Source: Morinoia aosen
Taxonomy: Eukaryota > Arthropoda > Malacostraca > Amphipoda > Talitridae
Direction of reading: 5' to 3'
Assembly: GCA_030386875.1 (NCBI GenBank)
Contig: CM059570.1
Span: 33,099,422 to 33,163,421, forward strand
Length of the DNA: 64,000 bases
Below, piece after piece: positions 1 through 9,300 of this stretch. The notes below the pieces were generated by a model. That model was not told where the DNA came from and made no database searches. It worked only from the letters and a program-made list of their open reading frames with translations. The position numbers and the translations under genes were made by a program. Position 1 is the stretch's first letter, and each line of letters starts with the position of its first letter.

Positions 1-1200
1 ACCCAGTTTATAGGAGTATTATTTCAGTGAGATTACCACCACAGGTAATCTACTGCTACTGCATCAGATTACCACTACCACGCTGCAGTAATATCAGCTT
101 CATTCTGTAGGATCCTGGCGAATTGTACAGATTCATTACAGTATGAAATTTCGATTACGTAAAATAAAGTTATGGTTAGAGAAGGATTAATGCAAAATTT
201 ATAAGGCTTTATTTTTATTAGATATATTTGTTTTTTCTATGTATTCCAGTGAAAAACTGAAATAAGAATTAGTGCAATTTCCGAGTCGTAGCAAATTACA
301 AGCTAGTAAAAATTAAGATTGGTGCCTTTAATTTTCATCTACCATTAATTATCAGTCTCTTTCCAAAATTTTTTGGTTTACTTTCACTTCTATCATTTAG
401 CAGATAGACAAGGTTAACAATAAAAAAAATTTTATTCAAAAATATGAATCCCCCAAAATTAGACAAAATTGTGATGTGCTTTTTCCTACATTCTACACTC
501 AGGAGAAACAAGAGTCTCATGCCGCTTTTATTCCGCTTCATTTTACTCACGATCTCGCTAACCACACAAACTAAAATTTCCATTTAGGGTGAATAAATGT
601 GAAATAAAGCGAAGTAACACACAAAACATGGCAATACCTCATTACTATAAGTGCGCATTCAGCGATACCTAGGAATACCGCTACACTTCCTTAAAGAGAA
701 TGCTTCAGGCGGCGATGTTCGGTGTCTCAGCAGCCAACGCGTGATCTCATCTCGGACACAAACAACACTCATTCGTGCTAAAATGTTAAGCTTTCGAGGC
801 AAATAAATAATTGAACGGTATAACACAAGAACTAGTAGCGATTTTTAAGATGTTGGTTCAGCAGTCTTGCATGAAAATGAGAAGCTTGCGGAAATTATTA
901 TCGGAAGTGGAAGCATATTGAATAAATATTTAGGATGATTAAGCGAGTCCTGAGGTAACAGTCAAAAGAAAAAAACCCTCAAAAGTTTTAAGTCTTTATA
1001 AATATTGAAGATTTTTTGAGGGGCAAGTATAGTCCAAGCGTGGATCATGATTTGATTTCTTTACAATCAGTCAATAATAAAAAACAAAAAACCAAACGCC
1101 GAATGAAACCAAAGCACAAATGCCCCCGGCGATGAGTAAAAATAAACGCTTCAAGTTTCGGATAAAATAGACTCCTCTTAGGAAGCGTCAGGGACAGCAG
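1..1200. other. Gene-free AT-rich stretch
   Basis: No supported gene. The only open frame is an 82-codon minus-strand frame of biased composition with no recognisable motif. A short inverted repeat (GATTACC...GGTAATC) lies near position 31. I see no other structure. Confidence 0.5.
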
Positions 1201-1322
1201 TACATCGAAATGGACATCCAAAAGTTGGAAGTCCCGACAACGAGAAGAAGAAACGAACTCTGCGCCCCTCGGGAAGTGCCTATGAAGTACGAGTTCAAGT
1301 TTGCAGCGCCGACAAGCACAGC

Positions 1323-1325
<3 letters not shown>

Positions 1326-1382
<57 letters not shown>
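1326..1382. repeat. (CAG)n trinucleotide microsatellite
   Basis: About 18 uninterrupted CAG/GCA units. In one plus-strand frame it reads as a polyalanine tract in a 65-codon ORF (1210-1407). That ORF has no other protein-like feature and no splice context, so I treat this as a simple repeat rather than a coding homopolymer. Confidence 0.9.
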
Positions 1383-1389
1383 TTCCTCA

Positions 1390-2045
1390 AAACGACCTGG
1401 GCTCTAACGATACCTAACAATAATCACGCTATTAAGACCAACCTAACGACGAGCCAAGCCAACTTTGCGCAATGAGAACTTCGCAAGAGGGTTCCTGAAC
1501 TTCAATTTCTTATAAGGGATTTTCAACGTGATTTTCTTTAATAAGTAAAGCCTTCCGAGCAGCAAGTTACCAGCTGCCGAGGAGAAGTTCAAGAAAGAAC
1601 ACAAACCAGAAAAAATATGCGAACCTTTGCAACGATATTGACTTTTCTTGAAGAGATTGCAAAAGTTTGGGACTATCGTAACCAAGATCAAGAAAAGGCT
1701 AGAGACGAAATTTTTTTCGATAAACTTGAGAAATATTACCTGCAGAAGCTTAACGAGCAAAAATAAACACGGCAAAGACGGATTTTTGGGGCCCCCGGTG
1801 GCCAAAAAAACACTTTATTGCAGGTCAGAGGCAGCCCACAAAGCAAATCAAGCGCCTGCACGACGGGCGACATCAAAGAAAACTAATTTCCAACGATGTT
1901 ACAGTGCGCCAGGATCTAAGTAATATCAAAAACGTCTGAAAACATTTCACCATTATTGCATCGAAAATGAATAATGGTAAAGTGAGCAAGGCAATGAATT
2001 TCTGTAAAAGAAGTTGCAGCGTTATTAATTAAAATGGCATACACA
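1390..2045. other. Gene-free stretch
   Basis: Overlapping ORFs of 120 codons (minus) and 91 codons (plus) cover part of this stretch. They shadow each other and show no recognisable domain, so neither is called. Nothing else is evident. Confidence 0.4.
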
Positions 2046-2051
2046 ATGATT

Positions 2052-2408
2052 ATGATTATAAGTTAGTTCAAGCCTCCCTAACCGCTACAGAAAAGAGCGC
2101 ATCGAAGAGAGGAAGGGAAAGGCATCATTTAGTATGGAGATGAGAGAATGAGGAATCTATGCAGAAGGGGGGGTAGAAACAGTAAGTTAAAAAAGAAGTT
2201 GATGAAATAAGATAAAAGTTGAAGAAGGAAGTCAGAGGTGCTGAAAAACAGGACAGAAGTGAACGTAAAAAGGGGGTCCTTAACATAACAAAAAAAGAAC
2301 ATTTTATTTAAACAAAAAGAAGGCCTACCTAACTCTAAGCTCGGGCCCTCACATTTTCCCCCTGGGAGCGCTAGTTCCCATAGATACAATAGTTGTATCC
2401 CCATGAGG
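2052..2408 (-). mobile_element. Short retroposon (SINE-like family), copy A
   Basis: Member of the window's dominant family of about 360 bp. Read on the minus strand it begins at a head close to CCTCATGGGGATACAAC, passes the shared block GGGAACTAGCGCTCCCAGGGGG and then long T/C-rich stretches, and ends at ATAATC. The ATGATT before the tail (2046-2051) and after the head (2409-2414) may be a short target duplication. The family has no protein-coding capacity. A 180-codon minus-strand frame across this copy is a by-product. Confidence 0.8.
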
Positions 2409-2413
2409 ATGAT

Positions 2414-2480
2414 TGGCGTACACAAATTGGCGTACACAAATTGGCATACACAAATTAACCAACGAAGGCGTACAGAAATT
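2414..2480. repeat. 14-bp tandem repeat
   Basis: Three adjacent units of GGCGTACACAAATT (the third has GGCATACACAAATT), with a degenerate fourth at 2467-2480. It lies immediately beyond the head end of retroposon copy A. Confidence 0.7.
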
Positions 2481-3150
2481 GAGCAGCGAATTAGGAAACA
2501 AAGACCCATCAATCCTTTGCCATTATAAGTAAGCTCGATCACCACACGCAACACAACACATGACAACGTACCTGAAATACTAAGAACTGGAATATAACCC
2601 GACGATTCGAACCTCAAGCACAGTACGAAAAAGAGACGAGCATGAGAGTCAGACACATGCGATGTTAACATGGAGCGAGAGCGTCGCCATCAAAGGAACC
2701 AGAAGCTATTTTTCATTACGGGAGCAAAGGACGCCATTACCGCGCTATGAAACCCCGCAATGACAATCAGAAGGGCGTTGCAGAGCTGGCATAACGACTC
2801 GCCTACACTCGAGCTCAACACCATAATCAGAACCGCATTTTCAGCTCGTTTCGGCGCAGGGAGGCTGCGTCGGTTTCTATACTGCAAGGGCATATTTTTT
2901 ATATTAATCCCTACATTGTTACCATCGCGTTGTAGGAATTATTTTTCAGCTTTTTAACCAAAGAGCTGGGTTTAAGTGGAAGTGTAAATTTAATAAGCAA
3001 AAGAGCCTCTAACCTTTTCTCACTTTTGTATGACCAGTAGAAGACCTATTGGCTTTAGGAGTACATTTTCTCCGCTGTGCGGCACACGCACCTTCCGTGG
3101 AACAGTCATCACAAAAATAAATGATAGCTTATAATTTTAAGCAGCGGTTT
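2481..3150. other. Gene-free stretch
   Basis: Two opposed ORFs of 65 and 67 codons overlap here, both without motifs. Nothing else is recognised. Confidence 0.4.
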
Positions 3151-3168
3151 GCGGAGAAAGGATTAACA

Positions 3169-3534
3169 GATTAGATTAGATTATAAGTTAGTTTAAGCCT
3201 CCCTAACCGCTACAAAAAAAGAGCGTATCGAAGAGAGGAAGGAGGAAGGCACCATTTAGTATGGAAATGAGAGAATGGGGAATCTATGCAGAAAGGTCAT
3301 AGAAGCAGCAAGATGAGAAAGAAGTTCATGAAACAAGATCAAAGTTGAAGAAGAAAGTAGTAGGTGCTGAAAAAACAGGACAGCAGTGAACCGAAAAAAA
3401 GATGGTCCGTAACAAAACAAAAACCTATTCTATTTTAACAAAAAGAAAGCCTACCTAACCTTAAGCTCGGGCCCTCACATTGTCCCCCTGGGAGCGCTAA
3501 TTCCCATAGATACAATAATTGTTTCCCCCTGAGG
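3169..3534 (-). mobile_element. Short retroposon, copy B, full length with target duplication
   Basis: Full-length copy. On the plus strand it starts with the GATTAGATTAGATTA tail repeat and ends at the CCCCCTGAGG head. It is flanked by a perfect 16-bp direct repeat GGAGAAAGGATTAACA at 3153-3168 and 3535-3550. A long target duplication with a short repeat tail at one end is the signature of LINE-mediated target-primed insertion. Sense orientation is therefore minus, with the TCTAA-type repeat as the 3' tail. Confidence 0.88.
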
Positions 3535-3644
3535 GGAGAAAGGATTAACAACAAAGAAGATTTTGTCAAACACCAAGAGTTACAGCACGTCCCAAAAGGA
3601 TGCACAACCCATATCATTGGCAGTTTACATTACTACGACAACTA

Positions 3645-3748
3645 TTTGGATCACCACAACCATCATTTCTCACACAACCACCACCACCACCGCCACCACC
3701 ACCGTAACTCACACCACAACCACCACAACTCACGCCGCCACCACAGCT
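3645..3748. repeat. ACC/CAC-rich low-complexity tract
   Basis: Imperfect ACC/CAC triplets over about 100 bp. They produce a Thr/His-rich pseudo-ORF (3563-3823) that I do not regard as coding. Confidence 0.8.
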
Positions 3749-3934
3749 ATCACGAGACCATCAGGCGGCTCTAATGGAATGATGGCGTTAGCGCTGCAGG
3801 CCAGTCATTTTTGCGTAAATTAATGTTAGTGGTGGCATTGATAGCGTATCGCAGCACGGCATCAGGCCAGGCGGGCCGGCGAGGAGAGCTCAGCAGACAC
3901 CAGGGCCATGATGAGTCATTGCTCATGTTACGAG

Positions 3935-4372
3935 GGTAATGGGCTTCTTATCTGGCATACGGTGTCCAGACCGCTGCAAACATTGTGCAGGGACCTGGCT
4001 TTTCATCTTGCATACAGCCGCCAAAAACGCATCAAATGTCGTGTTAAATTGCGACCAAACTGGCTTGTATTTTAGATACTGCTTTCAGAAACGTGTGCAA
4101 CGTCACGCACAATTGCTACGGAAACTGGCTTTTAATCTAGAATACTGCTCTCAGAAACGCGTGCAAGTACGTCATGCTGCATTGCGACGGAAACTGGCTT
4201 ATGATCTAAAATACGGCGTTTAGAAACGCAACAAACCGTATACTAGCTTGGAGAAGAAACTAAATTTTAATCCGAAATACTTCATTCAGAAGCGCATCAA
4301 ACGTCATATTAAACTGCGAGGGAAACTGGCTTCTAATCTAGAATAAGGTATTCAAAAACGTATGAAACAACA
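3935..4372. repeat. Degenerate tandem array of about 66-bp units
   Basis: The motif GAAACTGGCTTxTAATCTAGAATAC recurs with unit starts near 3996, 4061, 4126, 4195, 4261 and 4327 (spacing 65-69 bp), plus a weaker first unit near 3938. Each unit also carries an AGAAACGxxTxCAA-like block. A 94-codon ORF runs across three units and inherits the periodicity; it is not supported as a gene. Confidence 0.8.
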
Positions 4373-4603
4373 CAGATGAAACGTTTTATGTCATATATAA
4401 GATATCCGAGAAAATGCAATCACGGAGAGAACGTTGGAACCAAAAACAACATCAGGAAATAACAGAATATTTCATCCAGATCGTTCAGGAGAATAAATTA
4501 TAAATAATACCGGAGTAAACGATCTAGAGGAGGTAAACGTCTAATTTTAGTGTAACAAATAAAACATTAGAAAAATACGCAGGTTTTGTGAAAACCTGAA
4601 AAT

Positions 4604-4800
4604 AGATTAGAAGCCAAGCCAATTTAGGCCTACCCAATCATATAAAAAAGTTCCTCCGAGAGGAAGGAGAAAGGCACCATTCAGTATGAAAGTAAGGGCA
4701 CCAGAAATCTATGCACAAGGTGTGTAAGCACACAAGCCCATAGGAACAGCAGGAGTGAAAGAAGATTTTGTTACAAGATAATAGTTGAAGAAGGAAGTAG
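4604..4800 (-). mobile_element. Short retroposon copy C/F, left half (split by nested insertions)
   Basis: Tail-side half of a family member. It stops at GTTGAAGAAGGAAGTAG, exactly where copy D begins. The matching remainder of the same copy resumes near 13829 (TGAAAAAGGACAGCAG...). Joining the two flanks reproduces the family consensus across the junction, so C and F are one older copy opened by later insertions. Confidence 0.7.
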
Positions 4801-4888
4801 ATTAGATTAGATTCGATCTTAGTTTAAGCCTCCCTAACAGTAACAAAGGCGTTCTAAAGAGAGGAAGGCACTACTTAGTACGGATTCA
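4801..4888 (-). mobile_element. Short retroposon copy D, left part (interrupted by MITE and BEL element)
   Basis: Begins with ATTAGATTAGATT and follows the consensus up to the CTTAGTACGGATTCA point, where other copies read TTAGTATGGAGTTAAAGGGAAC. There it is broken by a piggyBac-type MITE that carries the BEL element. It resumes at about 13190 and ends at 13446 with CCCCCTGAGG. Confidence 0.8.
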
Positions 4889-4892
4889 CCAT
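4889..4892. repeat. Target-site duplication of the BEL element (left copy)
   Basis: CCAT precedes the left LTR and is repeated at 12969-12972 directly after the right LTR. The next base on both sides is T, so the duplication may be 4 or 5 bp; BEL/Pao elements usually give about 5 bp. CCAT is also the first four bases of the MITE terminus, which shows that the BEL element landed at the tip of the MITE. Confidence 0.8.
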
Positions 4893-4908
4893 TATAAGAA
4901 ATTTAGTT

Positions 4909-4930
4909 TGACGGCGCATCTGCGCCGTCA
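4909..4930. promoter_or_regulatory. Perfect 10-bp-stem hairpin in the left LTR
   Basis: TGACGGCGCA, a TC loop, then TGCGCCGTCA, 16 bases into the LTR. It is duplicated exactly at 11794-11815 in the right LTR. Its position in the terminal part of U3 suggests an integrase- or transcription-related role, but that is inference. Confidence 0.6.
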
Positions 4931-5607
4931 TTTGTCCCGCGCGCGGTTCAGACGCTACTTCGGTAGCATGTTTCTAACATGAGACGGATGCGATCGACAC
5001 CCTGGTAGAGCAGGACTGAGGTTACGGCAGCCCCGTGTTAGGGAGGCGGCGCGGTGTTCTTGGTGCAGCGAGTGGCAGTGGCCGAGGTTCCTTCATCTTC
5101 CTAAAATCTAACTTCAACTATCGTTATGTTGGTGTGCCTGTGACCTATTTAAGTTATTTCTTTGATTGTCAGGGTTCACGTTTAATTATTCACTGCAGGC
5201 TCACCTTAGTACGTCTGGGGAACATCCTCCATCGGTGAATTTAGCATAGGTTGTTTGGGGTCTAGTAGGGTTAGAGTGGAGGATTAGGTTTCTTTCTCTC
5301 TAACTTTTTCCTAAGCAGACGAACCTTCAACTGTTCTTCCTGTCCTTACGGTGAGCCTGACTACCACTATCCCCTCATCTTTGATAGGGTTTCAAATTTC
5401 TCTAACCTCTGAAAGTGGCGTTCCTAGGCCCACTGGGCTGAATCAATCAGCTTAGGTGAGTTGTGCCCTAGTTTTGTGAAGTCGTGCTCAAATATTGCTT
5501 TAATCGTTTCACACTATTTAACCCACGATTTGCTACCTAGGCGCCAATTAACGGATTAACTCTTCAACAGTATCTCCTACATCATTCCACTGGTCAAACT
5601 GCCTCTG

Positions 5608-5703
5608 CCGCGTGTACTACTGCTACTGCTGCCGCGTGTACTACTGCTACTGCTGCCGCGTGTACTACTGCTACTGCTGCCGCGTGTACTACTGCTACTG
5701 CAA
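5608..5703. repeat. 24-bp tandem repeat inside the left LTR (four units)
   Basis: Four copies of a 24-bp unit (CGCGTGTACTACTGCTACTG plus CTGC). The identical array sits at 12493-12588 in the right LTR. The unit length is a multiple of three, which produces the Tyr/Cys-rich and Ser-rich pseudo-ORFs on the two strands. Confidence 0.9.
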
Positions 5704-6306
5704 CAGGCTCTACCACTGCGTCCATCGATGCCGTTTCTACTGTTGCCCTTTCTGCTCTGATAGTAGCGGGCTCGCCCCTGAACTCCTGTGGCCCTGTTCA
5801 GAGACCTCAAGTTGCCGGCTCTGCACTACCTTGGTTATGCGAGCTGCAGCCGTCCTGCTAGGTCTCGTCGTCGCTCTCATTGCGTTTTTTGTTCTTGTTG
5901 AGTTTCGTTCAGTTAAAATGAACTTTTACCAATAATTGTTCTTGTTCAACTTAAAATTACATTTAGTTCACAAAAGAACTACAATGTCGAATAAAAAGTA
6001 AATAGCTTCGCTGGATAAGCGTTAAATCCTTATTATTACCTTTACTACTATTGTGTAAGGTTGCCACGGAAAAATTCCTTACATAATAATATACTAAGCT
6101 GATTGCTTGTTGATCGTCGTTCCGACTGGGGCGATCTACTCAATTTAGGTAACTCAACAGATTATCATTCGTCGATGCTGCCACTCTAATTTATCTGCAG
6201 TTGGGCCACACTTTAACCTTGCGTCTATTTTCAGCAGTCGACCCTCTCCTCCCACCTTTATTACTATATTGCGCGCCTTGTACTGTCTAATTTTTGATTT
6301 TCTGGT

Positions 6307-9300
6307 ATGGAGAAGCTTGTGCGTAAGCGCGCTGCTCTGAAGCGGAAGGTGACGTCAATGCTTGCGGATGCGGAGCGGGAGGACTGTTCCGCTGCGCTGA
6401 TAGAGGTGTGTCAATCGCAGGTCCAGACGCTCATGCAGACCATTGCCGGCATCGATGAAGAAATCACCAATCATCTTCTTGCCGGTGAGTTAAAAGATGA
6501 TCAAGATAAAATCAATCAGGAAATGGATAGTCAAGCTTCATATTCCACCGAAGTGAATTTAAGATTGAAATTGCTAGTGGAGCCAAGCAAGTTGCCTGAG
6601 CGTGTAGAGGCTGCCGCTGGCAAAGATATTAAATTACCTCAAGTAAGTTTAGACTCCTTTAGTGGAGAAGGAGCATCTGTGCTAAAGTTTCACTCCTTTA
6701 TAACGAAGTTTCGCAGTATTTTAGATTGTCGTAGTGGACTTTCTTCTGCCGCGAAGCTGACATATTTGAAAAGTTGCCTTAGGGGCTACGCTTTGAAGCT
6801 CGTCGAGCATTTAACCTTGATAGATGACAACTACGATTTAGCGTTGAAATTGCTAGAGCAGGAATTCTTGAACAAAGATTCTTTAATTGACCAGCTAATT
6901 AAAAAGTTGCTAGATTTGAAATGCAAGTATGATATTACCTACCATGAAACTCGCATTTACGTAACCACCGTGAGGAGTATAATAGCAGACCTGAAGCTTT
7001 ACGGGTGTGACGTTCTTGGCGAGAACGCTGCATTAACTATTGTTAGTTCCTTGACATTCTCTAAATTACCAGTTAACTTTAAGCACGAGCTAGCTAGAAA
7101 ACTCGGCACGAGCTACCCCACCTTGTATCAACTGTTTGAAAACTATGTCAGTGTTATTGAGATATTGACTTTGAAGGTTCGTGCTGATAAAGCTGGATCT
7201 GAATTTAGTGCATTTGGAGCAGTCGCCCGTAGGTCGGAGGGTTTTGGTAGAGATGCTCGGAAAGAGGGTCAGAAGCCTAAATCTGTATTCACCAACCCTT
7301 CTGTAACATTATCAGCGGAGAAACGCTCCTGTAAATTTTGCAGTAGCGCTAACCATAGCATGTTGAACTGTTCAGCTTATCCATCTCATAGGGCTAGAGT
7401 GGATAGATGTGTGGAATTGAAATTGTGTACTAATTTCACCAGTTCCAAACATGAACAGACAAATTGTCGTAATACTCTGAACTACCCGTGTAGATTTTGC
7501 AAGCGTCGAATTCATATTTCTGCCATGTGCGAGAAATTTGTTGAACCTGCAATACAATCTAACGTGTGCTTACATGCATCCCTTGATAGAAATTCTGTTT
7601 ACATTTTGCCTACTATTTCAGTTCCTGTCACAAAGGGTAAATTTACATCTGTTGCCCGTATGCTCATAGACACTGGGTCTCAGAGATCTTATATCTCAAG
7701 TAAAATGCTTGGACGTATTAACTTTCCAAGTGATCGTAGGAAGACTCCTTATACCGTGAAAACTTTTCTTGATCAAGGTGTAAAATACTTTTCGGAGGTG
7801 AGCCTTCAGCTAACCCTCTGTGATAGGAATTGGCAGCTGCCTATACTTGTCGACGATGATTTTGAAATGTCATTTTCTGTACCTTTCCTAGATCAAGCTT
7901 TAGAGAATTTGAGGGACTTTGATTTGGCCGATGCGGGATTGTGTGACGGCCAGGTTCAAGAGTCAGTTGTGCAAATTGATGGCATACTAGGGGTTGATAT
8001 GCTACCCTACGTGGCTCCCTTCAAGGTAATTTCTTGTTTAAATGGCGTTGCGATCTCGATAGGAACGAAGGTGGTTCCGTTCGGTAGTGTGGAAAACTTC
8101 TTATCGCGTGAGCAGGCTCGCAGTATGTACAAGAGTTTATTGGGTACTAATTCTGAGCACAGTGCTTGTATAAATTTTGTCCTCGACCCTAAACCTAAAT
8201 GTCCCGACCCTATAGTTGATGTCCTAAAGGACAGCAGTGTTGAGGGTAACCTAGAAAATCTCTTCCGATTAGAAACGATAGGCATTTCAGAGCATGAGGA
8301 GTTTTCTCCTGACGATATTGCCGCTGTTAACCAGTTTCGGGAAAATATTAAATACATTGATGGCAAGTATTATGTGAAACTGTTGTGGAAAGATGAAATC
8401 AAAGACGTCCCTTCCAACTTTGCAATTGCACATGCCGTACTTTTGAGAGTAATAGATAGGCTCAATAAGAGGGGCTTATTTGATCAATACGATGAAATCT
8501 TGCAAGAGCAATTAGACGATGGTGTCTTGGAAGAAATATCTTTAGAAAATTGTTCTGGAGATGAGGTTTTCATCCCTCATAGGGAAGTAGTCAAGACCGA
8601 TGAGTCTTGTACTCAGAAGGTTAGGCCGGTCCTCAATTGTTCCCTTAAAGTGAAAGGCTCTCCTTCTTTGAATGAAGCCTCCTTCCCTGGTGTAGATTTG
8701 ATGTCTAACCTATTTAATATTCTCCTCAGAGTTAGACACGATAAATACTTGATGATGGCAGATGTCAAGCGGGCTTTTCTTCAAATAAAGTTGATTGATA
8801 ACTTTGATAGGAATAAGTTCTGTATACTCTGGGTGCGGAATGGCAAGGTGGTAGCTTACCGCTACACTTCAATCGTTTTCGGCTACATAGCCAGCCCGTT
8901 CATACTCAATTTTGTCATAAAACATCATGCTGCTAAATATCCAGACGATTTGTGTTCTTATTTTCTGAATAATTGCTTATATGTAGATAACTTGTACATT
9001 ACTGGCAACAACCCGTTGCAGCTTCACGGTCTGTACAAGGTTGCCTTTCAACGCCTCTCTGAAGGTAATTTTTTGCTTCGCTCATGGGCGTCAAATTCTC
9101 CCGAGCTCACAGAGGCTTTTGAAACTGACGAGGTAGCAGCCTCTCATAAGGGACTGCAGAAGGTATTAGGATACTCCTTCAACCAAGTCAATGATTGTCT
9201 TTCCGTTGCTTTTGAGCCTAGTATTGATAAGGAGGAAAAGGTCACAAAGAGGAACATTTTGTCAAATCTGTCCAAATGTTTTGATCCGTTGGGCTTCGTA

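Larger units (their letters stand above)
4893..6083 (+). repeat. Left LTR of the BEL element
   Basis: Runs from TATAAGAAATTT to GGAAAAATTCCTTACA. It differs from the right LTR at only two bases I could see: 5715 A versus 12600 G, and 5905 T versus 12790 G. The start is not TG in either copy as defined by the shared sequence. Its terminal 30 bases contain the inverted pair TGTAAGG...CCTTACA. Small ORFs inside the LTR (67, 77 and 107 codons) occur identically in both LTRs and are not called as genes. Confidence 0.93.

Noticed and set aside
1210..1407. 65-codon polyalanine ORF
   Set aside because: Explained by the (CAG)n microsatellite; no surrounding coding signal.
1443..1923. Opposed ORFs of 120 and 91 codons
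   Set aside because: Each is the shadow of the other; no domain, no splice context.
2129..2671. 180-codon minus-strand ORF
   Set aside because: Most of it is the sense strand of retroposon copy A. Similar frames in copies I and K differ by indels, so no conserved reading frame exists.
5035..5935. Small ORFs inside the LTRs (repeated at 11920-12820)
   Set aside because: Located in LTR sequence and driven by the 24-bp repeat; identical in both LTRs because the LTRs are young.
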